A stretch of 64,000 bases of DNA from CAZSSM01 sp964609385. GTDB lineage: Bacteria; Planctomycetota; Planctomycetia; Isosphaerales; Isosphaeraceae. The stretch's first letter is position 1; each line of letters opens with the position of its first letter. The notes beneath the pieces are model-generated. The model did no database searches. It saw only the letters and a program-made list of their open reading frames with translations, and was not told the origin of the DNA. This document shows positions 43,630 to 52,625 of the stretch, one piece after another. The position numbers and the translations under genes were made by a program. The stretch lies in assembly GCA_964609385.1 (NCBI GenBank), contig CAZSSM010000040.1:1-64000 (forward strand). The letters are read 5' to 3'.

Positions 43630-45258
43630 TTGTCGAAATCACGTATCCTGCTTTTAATGAACTGCATCATTGGAACGTTCTTAGCCGCCCGACTTGATGC
43701 CGATGAGGCGCGGCCAAATATCGTGGTGATCTTGGCCGACGACCTCGGCTATGCGGATGTGGGCGTCTACGGGTGCGTGGACATCCCGACACCCCACCTC
43801 GATGCGATCGCCGAGGCTGGGGTCCGGTTCACCGACGGGTACGCGACCCATCCGGTCTGCTCGCCGTCGAGGGCCGGCCTGCTCAGCGGCATGTACCAGC
43901 ACCGATTCGGCTTCGAGCACAACTCGGGCCCCGAGGCCTACGCCTCGACGGAGTTCGGAATCCCGCGCGACGTGCCGACCTTGGCCGAGCGGCTCCAGTC
44001 GGCAGGATATGCCACCGGGATGGTCGGCAAATGGCATGTCGGGTTCCGCGAGGGGCTTCGACCCCATGAGCGAGGATTTGATACCTATTATGGATTTCTT
44101 AGCGGCGCGCACTCCTACTTCCCGGGCCGACGTCAGAGCGACAGCCCGATTCAGCGCAATGGGACGCCCATCGGGAACGAGCCGGAATACCTGACCGACG
44201 CCTTCGCGCGCGAGTCGGTCGCCTTCGTCGAGCGGCAACGCGACGGGGATAAACCGTTCTTTCTTTACCTCGCCTTCAACGCCGTGCATTCGCCGTTGCA
44301 GGCGACCGACGCAACGATGGCGCGATTTGATGAGATCAATGACCGGAGACGGAAGATCTACGCGGGCATGCTCACGTCGATGGACGAGGCGGTCGGTCGC
44401 GTCATGGCCGCGGTCCGCGAATCTGGGGAGGAGTCAAACACGCTGGTGGTCTTCTACAGCGACAACGGAGGTCCGACCCCGCAGACGACTTCGCGCAACG
44501 ACCCGTTGCGAGGTGTTAAGGGACAGGTCTTCGAGGGGGGGATTCGGGTCCCGTTCCTCATGCAATGGCCGGACACGATCCCCGCCGGCATCACCTATGA
44601 GCAACCGGTGATGGGCTTCGACGTCCATGCCACCGCCTTGGCCGCTGCCGGCATCGAGCCGACCGACGGCCCACAACTCGACGGCGTCGACCTGATCCCC
44701 TACTTGACCGGGGAACGCGAAGGTCGCCCGCACGATCGGCTCTTCTGGCGGTCTGGCACACAGCATGCGGTCCGGCTCGGTGATTGGAAGATGGTCGTTC
44801 CGTCGAGGTCCGCCCCGTTGCTTTTCAACCTGCGCGACGACGTCGGCGAGCAACGCGATCGCTCCGCCGACCGTTCCGAGAAGCTCGACGAACTCCTCGA
44901 GGCCTTCGACACCTGGGCCAGCCAGATGGTTGCCCCGCGATGGATCCGTCAGGACCGCCGCAACGCCTTTCCTGGCGGCGAATTGCGGGCCGTTGGCGAA
45001 CGTCGACCACAAGGCGCTGGTCGCAACCCGAGGCTCCGAACCGCTGCCCAACTCCGCCAGCGTTTCGCCCAACTGGACGCCGATGGGGATGGCAAACTCG
45101 GTCGGGATGAGCTTCGACGCTTCCCCAATGTCCTTCGCGCCGACGCTGATGGCGACGGGTTCGTCACCTTTGACGAGATTCGTGCCCGATTCGAGCGACG
45201 ACCCCGCAACGAGTCGCCTGAAGCACCCGATCCGGATGCTTCGTCCTCGAATGGCTAG
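43630..45258 (+). CDS. Formylglycine-dependent sulfatase with C-terminal EF-hands
   Basis: 542 residues. The signal peptide is ILLLMNCIIGTFLAARL. The sulfatase core has the metal-binding ILADDLGYADVGVYG, the modification motif VCSPSRAGLLSG with Cys77 as the formylglycine precursor, GKWHVG, and VVFYSDNGGPT. It hydrolyses sulfate esters, probably from marine-type or host polysaccharides. Residues about 475-520 carry two EF-hand-like loops (LDADGDGKLGRDEL and ADADGDGFVTFDEI), an unusual calcium-binding addition. The start is TTG with AGGA 7 bases upstream. Confidence 0.9.
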   Translation: MSKSRILLLMNCIIGTFLAARLDADEARPNIVVILADDLGYADVGVYGCVDIPTPHLDAIAEAGVRFTDGYATHPVCSPSRAGLLSGMYQHRFGFEHNSGPEAYASTEFGIPRDVPTLAERLQSAGYATGMVGKWHVGFREGLRPHERGFDTYYGFLSGAHSYFPGRRQSDSPIQRNGTPIGNEPEYLTDAFARESVAFVERQRDGDKPFFLYLAFNAVHSPLQATDATMARFDEINDRRRKIYAGMLTSMDEAVGRVMAAVRESGEESNTLVVFYSDNGGPTPQTTSRNDPLRGVKGQVFEGGIRVPFLMQWPDTIPAGITYEQPVMGFDVHATALAAAGIEPTDGPQLDGVDLIPYLTGEREGRPHDRLFWRSGTQHAVRLGDWKMVVPSRSAPLLFNLRDDVGEQRDRSADRSEKLDELLEAFDTWASQMVAPRWIRQDRRNAFPGGELRAVGERRPQGAGRNPRLRTAAQLRQRFAQLDADGDGKLGRDELRRFPNVLRADADGDGFVTFDEIRARFERRPRNESPEAPDPDASSSNG

Positions 45259-45271
45259 GACTGACTGAAAA

Positions 45272-46186
45272 TCAGGGATTCTCGACGTAATAGTCGAGAC
45301 CGATGTCAAGCGCGGGCGCCGAGTGGGTCAGGGCCCCGACACTGATCCGGTCGATGCCGGTGGCGGCGATGGCCGGGAGGGTTTCGAGGGTGATCCCCCC
45401 CGAGGCTTCCAACCGAATGTGGGGGGCGAACCGGTCGCGGCGCTCGACGGCGGCGGCCAGATCCTCCAATGGGAAGTTGTCCAAGAGGATGATATCGGGG
45501 CTTTCGTCGAGGGCTTCGTCGAACTGCGAAAGCGTGTCGACCTCGACCTCGACGACGATCTCGGAGCCGACATGGGCCCGGGCGCGTCGGATCGCCTCGG
45601 CGACCGGCTCGTCGGAGCCTTGCTGGATCCAGGCCAGGTGGTTGTCCTTGATCAGGACCGCATCATAGAGCCCGATCCGGTGGTTGACCCCGCCGCCACA
45701 ACGCACGGCGTACTTCTCCAAAGCGCGCCAGCCCGGTGTGGTCTTCCTCGTGTCGAGGATCTCTCCGGGCGACCCGTCGGTGGCCTCGACGAATTGTCGG
45801 GTCAACGTGGCGATCCCGCTGAGATGCTGGAGGAAATTCAAGGCCGTCCGCTCTAGGAGGAGTAGGGCCCGCATCCGACCCCGGAGCCGGGCCACCTCCT
45901 GGCCGGCCGACACCGAAGCGCCATCAGGAACCGAGGCCGCGTGGCCTTCGATCAAGTCGCATTGGTGCGCCAGCAGTGAGAGGACCGGTAGGCCGGCGAT
46001 GACTCCGGGTACCCGACTGACGAACCGGGCCTGACCGAGGGCGTCCTCGGGGATCAGGGCGTCGCCGGTCAGGTCACCGACCTCGGCCAAGTCCTCCTCC
46101 AGGGCGTGCTCGATGAGGGCCTCGGCGCAGAGCCGCTCGGCCTTACCGAACCGGGGACGTGTCGCGGGGTCGGACCCGTGCTGCAT
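45272..46186 (-). CDS. nadC: Nicotinate-nucleotide pyrophosphorylase (carboxylating)
   Basis: 304 residues. NadC converts quinolinate and PRPP to nicotinate mononucleotide in de novo NAD synthesis. Signature segments: LEEDLAEVGDLTGDALIP, LLLLERTALNFLQHLSGIAT, ILDTRKTTPGWRALEKYAV, CGGGVNHRIGLYDAVLIKDN and the late LEASGGITLETLPAIAATGI. All active-site basic residues in these motifs are present. It lies 125 bases downstream of hemL on the same strand and converges on the sulfatase gene. Confidence 0.95.
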   Translation of the reverse strand: MQHGSDPATRPRFGKAERLCAEALIEHALEEDLAEVGDLTGDALIPEDALGQARFVSRVPGVIAGLPVLSLLAHQCDLIEGHAASVPDGASVSAGQEVARLRGRMRALLLLERTALNFLQHLSGIATLTRQFVEATDGSPGEILDTRKTTPGWRALEKYAVRCGGGVNHRIGLYDAVLIKDNHLAWIQQGSDEPVAEAIRRARAHVGSEIVVEVEVDTLSQFDEALDESPDIILLDNFPLEDLAAAVERRDRFAPHIRLEASGGITLETLPAIAATGIDRISVGALTHSAPALDIGLDYYVENP

Positions 46187-46311
46187 CGGCCAACCTCGGG
46201 GATCGAGTCGAGGGAACAGGAACGGACGAAACCAATGGCGCCCCTAGAGGTCATCGAGAACGACGATTCGAGCGCCGAGGCGATCACTTAAGGAGCGATC
46301 GAAGCGGGATG

Positions 46312-47652
46312 TCAACGGTCGTCGCGGATGGCCTGAAGCGCTTCGACGGCTGCCTCGATCGTCAGGTCGATGTCGGCGTCGGTATGCGACGAGGAGAGGA
46401 ACAGGGCCTCGAATTGGCTGCAGGGCAGGTAGACCCCACGAGCCAGCATCTCCCAGAAGAACCGGGCGTAGAGCGCGGTGTCGCTCTGACGCGCGTCATC
46501 ATAGTTGCGGACCGGCCCGTCGTGGAAGAAGAGGGTCATCATGCTGCCGACTCGCTGCACGACGTGCGGAATTCCGGCATCGTGGGCGGCGCGATCGAGC
46601 CCTTCGTGGAGCCGCTCGCCGAGGCGTTCCAGGCGTTCGTAGGGTGGATCATCGCGGAGGCTCTGGAGCGTGGCCAGGCCAGCGGCCATGGCCAGCGGGT
46701 TGCCCGAGAGCGTACCGGCCTGATAGACCGGTCCGGCCGGCGAGACGTAATCCATGATCCGTGCCGAACCGCCGTAAGCTGCGGCCGGAGCACCCCCACC
46801 GATGATCTTACCCAGGGCGGTCATGTCGGGCGTAACGCCCAAGCGCTCTTGGGCCCCGCCAAAGGCGACGCGGAAACCGGTCATGACCTCGTCGAAGAAG
46901 AGGACCGCCTCGTTGGCCTCGGTGATCTCGCGGAGCCGCTCGAGGTAGCCCGGCTCGGGCGGGACCAGGCCCATGTTACCGGCGATCGGCTCGAGCAGGA
47001 CCGCCGCGATCTGTCCAGGGTGCTCGTCGAAGGCGCGTTGGACGGCCTCAGAGTCGTTAAACGGGCAGAGGATCGTATCGGCAACGGTACCCGGTGTGAC
47101 ACCGGGGCTGTCGGGCGTGCCGAGGGTGGTTGCCGCCGAGCCGGCTTGGACCAGCAGGGCGTCGACATGCCCATGGTAATGTCCCAACATCTTGACGACC
47201 TTGGGACGACCGGTCACGCCTCGAGCGACACGGACGGCCGACATGGCCGCCTCAGTGCCCGAGCTGACGAACCGGACCTTCTCGATGGAGGGGACGGCCT
47301 CGATGACGACGCGGGCGATTTCGGTCTCGCGACGGGTCGGGGCGCCGAAGCTCCAGGCCTGGTCCAGGGCCGACTGAACGGCGGCTTTGACCGTGGGAGG
47401 GATGTGCCCCAAGATCATCGGTCCCCAGGATCCGATGTAATCGATGTAGCGGTGCTGGTCGATATCGAAGAGGTAGGCGCCCTCGGCGCGCTCGAAGTAG
47501 ATCGGCGTGCCTCCGACCGCTCCGAAGGCGCGGGCCGGGCTGTTGACGCCGCCGGGGATCACCGCGCTCGCCTCGTCGAAGGCCGCTTGACTGTTCGGAA
47601 TGGTGTAGTCGGGTCGGGATCGGGCGGGCGTCGTGGCGAGAGGCGTGGACAC
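46312..47652 (-). CDS. hemL: Glutamate-1-semialdehyde 2,1-aminomutase
   Basis: 446 residues. HemL, a PLP enzyme, makes 5-aminolevulinate for haem and cobalamin in the C5 pathway. Motifs: AVIPGGVNSPARAFGAVGG, SSGTEAAMSAVRVARGVTGR, KMLGHYHGHVDALLVQAGSA, FFDEVMTGFRVAFGGAQ, and the PLP lysine in TALGKIIGGGAPAAAYGG. The start is GTG with GAAGGA 8 bases upstream. The length is typical. Confidence 0.96.
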   Translation of the reverse strand: MSTPLATTPARSRPDYTIPNSQAAFDEASAVIPGGVNSPARAFGAVGGTPIYFERAEGAYLFDIDQHRYIDYIGSWGPMILGHIPPTVKAAVQSALDQAWSFGAPTRRETEIARVVIEAVPSIEKVRFVSSGTEAAMSAVRVARGVTGRPKVVKMLGHYHGHVDALLVQAGSAATTLGTPDSPGVTPGTVADTILCPFNDSEAVQRAFDEHPGQIAAVLLEPIAGNMGLVPPEPGYLERLREITEANEAVLFFDEVMTGFRVAFGGAQERLGVTPDMTALGKIIGGGAPAAAYGGSARIMDYVSPAGPVYQAGTLSGNPLAMAAGLATLQSLRDDPPYERLERLGERLHEGLDRAAHDAGIPHVVQRVGSMMTLFFHDGPVRNYDDARQSDTALYARFFWEMLARGVYLPCSQFEALFLSSSHTDADIDLTIEAAVEALQAIRDDR

Positions 47653-47731
47653 GTCGGGGTTCCTTCGAACGGGGACTTCCCCGAGGACGCAACGCGCTCC
47701 GCATCACGCGGCATCAAAGGGGCGATCCAGG

Positions 47732-48517
47732 ATGACGATCTCGATGATTCCATCAGGGTATGCGATCCGAACCGGCGTTCCACACCCCGATCGATCGAAG
47801 CGGACCGGCGATTCGTCGGGGCCCAGACTCAAGGGCGCCGGGCAACGCCGACTTGGCGGCCACTTGGTAGTGCTTGGGATGATCGTGGGACTGTCGATGA
47901 CTGATGGATCTTCAGTGAGTGCGGCCGCGCCGGTTCGGCCTCAGGAAGGGCGTACCCCTCAGATCAATGCTGAGTCGGCCCGCCTCATGATCGAGATCGA
48001 GCGGGTCGACCGGGCTTACTGGGCGATGCGTCGCGGGTCCGCGATCAAGGCTTGGGAGCTGGACCGCTTCCGCGCTGCCTATGAAGGACTTTGGCAGTCC
48101 TCGAGGGCCGAGCCGGAGCGTCGGCTGCTCCGGCGGAGCCTGGGCCAAGTCGCCTCGGATGATCGGCTCCGAGCGACCTACTTGGCTTTCCAGGAGGCCC
48201 TGGCGCGGAGTCGTCAGCGGGACGTCGAGATTGCCGAGGCGACCCGCGCGGTCCAATCGCGGCTCGCCTTGAATTTACCCTTCTCCACAGCGGCCCGGGG
48301 CATCTACCAACGCTCCGATCGGCTTCATCAAGGGCGAGCCGTCGACGTCCTTGTTGGATCCGACGGCCGCCCCTCGGCCTATCTGCTGGTCCCGATCGGC
48401 ATGGAGACCCAACGCTTCGTTAGTCGCCGGGTCCTGATCGATGGCGAGGGCGGTTTCGATGCCGAACTCCGCGCCCGCCTGATCCGTGTCGTCGAGATCC
48501 GGCTCGCCGAGGGGTGA
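47732..48517 (+). CDS. Exported protein of unknown function
   Basis: 261 residues. A signal-like segment (RRLGGHLVVLGMIVGLSM) sits about 35 residues in from ATG 47732, which has AAAGGGG 9 bases upstream. The mature part is helical and Arg/Glu-rich (RLMIEIERVDRAYWAMRR, EPERRLLRRSLGQVAS), then a smaller alpha/beta region (AVDVLVGSDGRPSAYLLVPI). I do not recognise a family. It is divergent from hemL and converges on the peroxiredoxin-like gene. Confidence 0.55.
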   Translation: MTISMIPSGYAIRTGVPHPDRSKRTGDSSGPRLKGAGQRRLGGHLVVLGMIVGLSMTDGSSVSAAAPVRPQEGRTPQINAESARLMIEIERVDRAYWAMRRGSAIKAWELDRFRAAYEGLWQSSRAEPERRLLRRSLGQVASDDRLRATYLAFQEALARSRQRDVEIAEATRAVQSRLALNLPFSTAARGIYQRSDRLHQGRAVDVLVGSDGRPSAYLLVPIGMETQRFVSRRVLIDGEGGFDAELRARLIRVVEIRLAEG

Positions 48518-48547
48518 GGGTGAGTCGATCGGTCCGCTCGATCGGGC

Positions 48548-49096
48548 TCAGACGGCGACCGCCTCGGGCCGGACGAAGGCGAGCCAATCGGGATGATCGC
48601 CGGCATGGTCGAAGTCGTGGTGGGCGAGGATTGTCCGGCCCTCGATTAGGAAGGCGCCCGGCATCTGCCAGGGGTCGCCGATCGGTCGGCCGACCCCGTG
48701 CCCCTTGAAGGTCGCTTCGAACCCACGCTTCCAGACGTTCGGGCCGAACATCTGCTTGAGGCCGCCTCGACGGAGCCCGAAGCCCTGATAGAGCACCTTC
48801 TCCGGATCGGCGATCGCTCGGAGCCCGTCACCGTACTTGGCGAAGAAGGCGTCCCCTTCGGCCGGTGTGCCCATGTGGACGAACAGCAGTTCGGGGAAGT
48901 CGGCGTGACCGACGCGGAACTGGGCCAGGTCACGAACCATCTCGCGGCAGAAGACGCAGCCGAAGTGACGGAGGAAGACGAACAAGGTCCGCTCGGTCTC
49001 GGAGAACTGATCGGCCAACGTGCCTGGCTTCAGGTTCGTTCCGGACACCGTCGTCGCCAGCATCTCGTCGCTCACGCGATCGGTCGAGATCGTCAT
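48548..49096 (-). CDS. Peroxiredoxin/thioredoxin-like protein (SelL/AhpC-TSA type)
   Basis: 182 residues of thioredoxin fold. The redox motif is FLRHFGCVFCREMVRDL, a CxxC pair in the peroxiredoxin-like PRXL2/SelL position. Other features: PELLFVHMGTPAEGDAFFAK and MPGAFLIEGRTILAHHDFDH. It probably reduces peroxides or disulfides in the cytoplasm; there is no signal peptide. AGGAG lies 9 bases before ATG 49096. Confidence 0.75.
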   Translation of the reverse strand: MTISTDRVSDEMLATTVSGTNLKPGTLADQFSETERTLFVFLRHFGCVFCREMVRDLAQFRVGHADFPELLFVHMGTPAEGDAFFAKYGDGLRAIADPEKVLYQGFGLRRGGLKQMFGPNVWKRGFEATFKGHGVGRPIGDPWQMPGAFLIEGRTILAHHDFDHAGDHPDWLAFVRPEAVAV

Positions 49097-49463
49097 CAAA
49101 TGGGGCTCCTTCGGGCTTCGAGATCACTGCGGAATGCCGCCTGGATCTCCTCGAAATGGATAAACTCTGCAAGCTAGCCTACGCGCCGATGGGACGACCG
49201 TTCAGGCGTCCTTGAGCAGGAGAGGGGGCCTCAGGGACATGCGACGATCGGTCTGGGACATGGGGATCGGGTTGGACGAGAGTTTCCACGCTCTTCGGCA
49301 ACCCGTTCGGTCGGATTTTTTCAGCAAAGGTCGGGCCGGACAGGAATTGGGACGAGTCTCGACACTGCGTAGAATGCGAGGGAGACACATCTTCGAAGGT
49401 TCTGCCCCTCGTCGCTCATCGAGGATGTCTCGAACCCTTCGTTGCCGCTAAGGGGCTTGATCC
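49097..49463. other. Divergent intergenic region
   Basis: About 365 bases between the divergent peroxiredoxin-like and proline-catabolism genes. It presumably holds both promoters. Nothing else is supported. Confidence 0.35.
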
Positions 49464-52400
49464 ATGACAGCAACCCTAATCGCACCGAACACGCGGCCCC
49501 AATCCACCAATGGCCGTGCCCCCTCAACCCTGGCCGATCCGAACGCGCGTCACGAGATCGAGCGCCGGACCCGACAGATCGGTCGCCAAATGCTCCAAGG
49601 GCTCGACCGCGGCCCGACCGTCTGGAAACGCTCCTGGTGGGACGATCAGTTCATGGCCTGGACCATGAACGACCCCGCCTTGAAGACCCAGCTCTTCCGG
49701 TTCATCGATGTCCTGCCGACGCTCCGGACCGGTCGCGAGATCAGGCGCCACCTCGACGAGTATCTGGCCGAGGTCCCCGGCCCCTTGCCGTTCTGGATCG
49801 CCGGGCCGTTGGCGATGATTCCGCGGATCGGCTTGGGAGACCAGTTCCTCGGCTGGGCGGCCCAGACGGCGGCCGGCTCGATGGCCCGCCGGTTCATCGC
49901 CGGCAACACGCCCCAGGAGGCGATCCGGCAGATCCTCCGGCTCCGCGGCAAGCGAATGGCCTTCACCGCCGACCTGCTCGGCGAGGCGGTTGTCACCGAG
50001 GCCGAGGCCGACGCCTACCTGGAGACGAGCCTCGAATTGCTTCGCGAACTGCCACCGATGCTCGAGGCCCGGCCCGAGGATCCGCTCATCGATCGCGACC
50101 ACGAACGGCCGATCCCCCGGATGAACCTATCGGTCAAGCTGACCAGTTTAACCTCGCGCTATAACCCGCACGACCCGACTGCGACCGCCGACCGCGTCCT
50201 GCCCCGACTCCGCGCGATCCTCCGCGCCGCCCGCAACAACGGTTGCTTCATCAACTTCGACATGGAGCAGTACGCCTACAAGGACCTGACCTACACGCTC
50301 TTCGAGTCGGTCTTGAGCGAGCCGGAGTTCCGGGATTGGCCGGACGTCGGGGTCGTCGTCCAGGCCTATCAGCACGAGGCGGTCGAGGACGTCCACCGGC
50401 TGGTCGACTTCGTGGCCCGTCGTGGGACCTCGATCGCGGTCCGGCTTGTCAAAGGGGCCTACTGGGACTCCGAGACCTTGCTGGCGCGTCAGCACGGCTG
50501 GCCGATCCCGGTCTACCAATCCAAGTGGGAGTCCGACGCCTGCTTCGAGCGCTGTGTGGATCTGCTCGTCGACCATGCGACGATGCTCCGGCCGGTCATC
50601 GGCAGCCACAACGTGCGGAGCCTCGCCTACGCCCTGGCTGTCGCCGAGCAATCCGCCCTGCCCCTGCGCCTGATCGAGACCCAGGCCCTCTTCGGGATGG
50701 GCGAGGCGATCGCCGAGACCCTGGTCGGGCTTGGCCAGCGGGTCCGGATCTACACCCCGTACGGACAAATGTTGCCCGGAATGGCCTATCTGGTCCGTCG
50801 ACTTTTGGAAAACACGTCGAACGAGTCGTTCTTGAAGATCAGCATGTCGGGTCGCGACGACCTCGACGACCTGCTCCGAGACCCGCGCGAGGCCGCTCCC
50901 ATGAACCGCAGCACACCCCGTATCAACGGACCGATCACCAACGTCGATGCGAACGGGACCAGCCTGGAAACCCTGCCCGCGTTCGACAACGAGCCGCTCA
51001 GCGATTTCGCTCAAGCCGAGTTTCGCGAGACGATGGAACGCGCATTGGCCGAGGTCGACACGCGGTTGGGTGGGAACTATTCCGCCTGGATCGATGGCCG
51101 CGACGTGAACGCGGACCGGACCCTCGACTCGGTCGACCCGAGCCGGACCGAGGTGGTCGTCGGCCGCGTGCCGTTGGTCGATCTGACGACCGCCCAGGAG
51201 GCCGTCGCCTCGGCGCATCGGGCCTTCGACGGTTGGCGGGCCACGTCGGTGGCCGACCGAGTTGCGGTGCTCCTCCGGACGGCCGAGCGGATGCGGGCGC
51301 GTCGGTTCGAGCTAGCCGCCTGGATCATCCGCGAATCCGGTAAGCCGTGGGTCGAGGCGGACGGCGACGTCGCCGAGGCGATCGACTTCTGCGAGTACTA
51401 TGCGCGTCAGATGCTCCAGATCGACCAGCCGGTTCACCGCAATGTCGCCGGCCAGACCAACCGCTTGATCCGGATCCCGCGCGGGGTGGCCTTGGTCATC
51501 TCCCCGTGGAACTTCCCGCTGGCGATCCCCTGCGGGATGGTCGCCGGCGCGTTGGTGACCGGCAACACGGTCGTCTTCAAGCCCGCCGAGCAGTCGCCGG
51601 TGATCGCGCGGATGATGGTCGACCTGTTTATCGAGGCCGGTCTGCCTCCGAGCGCTTTGCAGTATGTGCCCGGCATCGGCGAGGAGATCGGGCCGGCCTT
51701 GGTGGACGATCCGCGCATCGCCATGATCGCCTTCACTGGATCAAGGGCGGTCGGCCTCGAGATCAACCGACGCGCCGCCGAGACCCGTGACGGTCAACAT
51801 CAGGTCAAGCGGGTCATCGCCGAGATGGGCGGTAAGAACGCGGTCATTGTCGATGACGACGCCGACCTCGACGAGGCGATCGGTGGCGTGCTCGCCAGCG
51901 CGTTCGGCTACGCCGGCCAGAAGTGCTCGGCCTGTTCGCGGGTCATCGTGCTCGACGCGATCTACGACGCGTTTTGCGAGCGGCTGGCCGAGGCCGTGCC
52001 CAGCGTGACGATCGGCCCGGCCGACCGCCCCGACACGGTCATCGGGCCGGTCATCGACGCCGAGTCGGTCGCGCGGGTCGAGCGTTACCGGCAGATCGCC
52101 CGCGAGGAGGGACGCGTGCTCGCCGAGCCCGAGTTGCCTTCGACGCTGGAGGCGGGCCATTACGTCGCGCCGTTGGTCGTCGCCGATGTCGATCCCGACG
52201 CGCGGATCGCCCAGGAGGAGGTCTTTGGGCCGATCCTGGCGGTGATTCGCGCTCGCGACCTCGACGACGCGTTGCGGATCGCCAACGGGACCGAATACGC
52301 CCTGACCGGCGGTCTCTACTCGCGGAGCCCCAGCCACATCGAGCGTGTGCAGCGCGAATACCTCGTCGGCAACCTGTACATCAACCGCAACATCACCGGG

Positions 52401-52568
52401 GCGTTGGTCGAGCGTCAACCGTTCGGCGGCTTCGGCCTCTCCGGGATCGGCACCAAGGCCGGCGGCCCCGACTACCTCCATGAGTTCACCCTGCCCCGCG
52501 CCATCTGCGAGAACACCATGCGCCGTGGCTTCTCGCCCGACCTCCAGGACGAACTCGTGACGACCTGA
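49464..52568 (+). CDS. putA: Bifunctional proline dehydrogenase / L-glutamate gamma-semialdehyde dehydrogenase
   Basis: 1034 residues joining both steps of proline to glutamate oxidation. The FAD-dependent proline dehydrogenase barrel occupies about residues 65-470 (INFDMEQYAYKDLTYTLFES, RLVKGAYWDSETLLARQHGW, IGSHNVRSLAYALAVAEQ). The aldehyde dehydrogenase occupies about 530-1030, with ISPWNFPLAIPCGMVAGALV, IAFTGSRAVGLEINRRA, Glu787 in AEMGGKNAVIVDD and the nucleophile Cys821 in GYAGQKCSACSRVIVL. There is no N-terminal DNA-binding ribbon-helix-helix, so it is not an autoregulatory PutA. AAGGGG precedes the ATG. Confidence 0.94.
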   Translation: MTATLIAPNTRPQSTNGRAPSTLADPNARHEIERRTRQIGRQMLQGLDRGPTVWKRSWWDDQFMAWTMNDPALKTQLFRFIDVLPTLRTGREIRRHLDEYLAEVPGPLPFWIAGPLAMIPRIGLGDQFLGWAAQTAAGSMARRFIAGNTPQEAIRQILRLRGKRMAFTADLLGEAVVTEAEADAYLETSLELLRELPPMLEARPEDPLIDRDHERPIPRMNLSVKLTSLTSRYNPHDPTATADRVLPRLRAILRAARNNGCFINFDMEQYAYKDLTYTLFESVLSEPEFRDWPDVGVVVQAYQHEAVEDVHRLVDFVARRGTSIAVRLVKGAYWDSETLLARQHGWPIPVYQSKWESDACFERCVDLLVDHATMLRPVIGSHNVRSLAYALAVAEQSALPLRLIETQALFGMGEAIAETLVGLGQRVRIYTPYGQMLPGMAYLVRRLLENTSNESFLKISMSGRDDLDDLLRDPREAAPMNRSTPRINGPITNVDANGTSLETLPAFDNEPLSDFAQAEFRETMERALAEVDTRLGGNYSAWIDGRDVNADRTLDSVDPSRTEVVVGRVPLVDLTTAQEAVASAHRAFDGWRATSVADRVAVLLRTAERMRARRFELAAWIIRESGKPWVEADGDVAEAIDFCEYYARQMLQIDQPVHRNVAGQTNRLIRIPRGVALVISPWNFPLAIPCGMVAGALVTGNTVVFKPAEQSPVIARMMVDLFIEAGLPPSALQYVPGIGEEIGPALVDDPRIAMIAFTGSRAVGLEINRRAAETRDGQHQVKRVIAEMGGKNAVIVDDDADLDEAIGGVLASAFGYAGQKCSACSRVIVLDAIYDAFCERLAEAVPSVTIGPADRPDTVIGPVIDAESVARVERYRQIAREEGRVLAEPELPSTLEAGHYVAPLVVADVDPDARIAQEEVFGPILAVIRARDLDDALRIANGTEYALTGGLYSRSPSHIERVQREYLVGNLYINRNITGALVERQPFGGFGLSGIGTKAGGPDYLHEFTLPRAICENTMRRGFSPDLQDELVTT

Positions 52569-52590
52569 TCGGCGATCGAATTGAAGAGCG

Positions 52591-52625
52591 GACCACACAA
52601 TCGAACGGATCAAGGTTGTGTGGTC
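52591..52625. terminator. Bidirectional terminator between convergent genes
   Basis: GACCACACAA (52591-52600) pairs exactly with TTGTGTGGTC (52616-52625) over a 15-base loop. The right arm overlaps the end of the opposing gene, so one hairpin serves both the putA and the 52610 transcripts. Confidence 0.6.

Noticed and set aside
46159..47904. 581-codon plus-strand ORF opposite hemL
   Set aside because: It is entirely antisense to the well-supported hemL gene and reflects high-GC codon bias.
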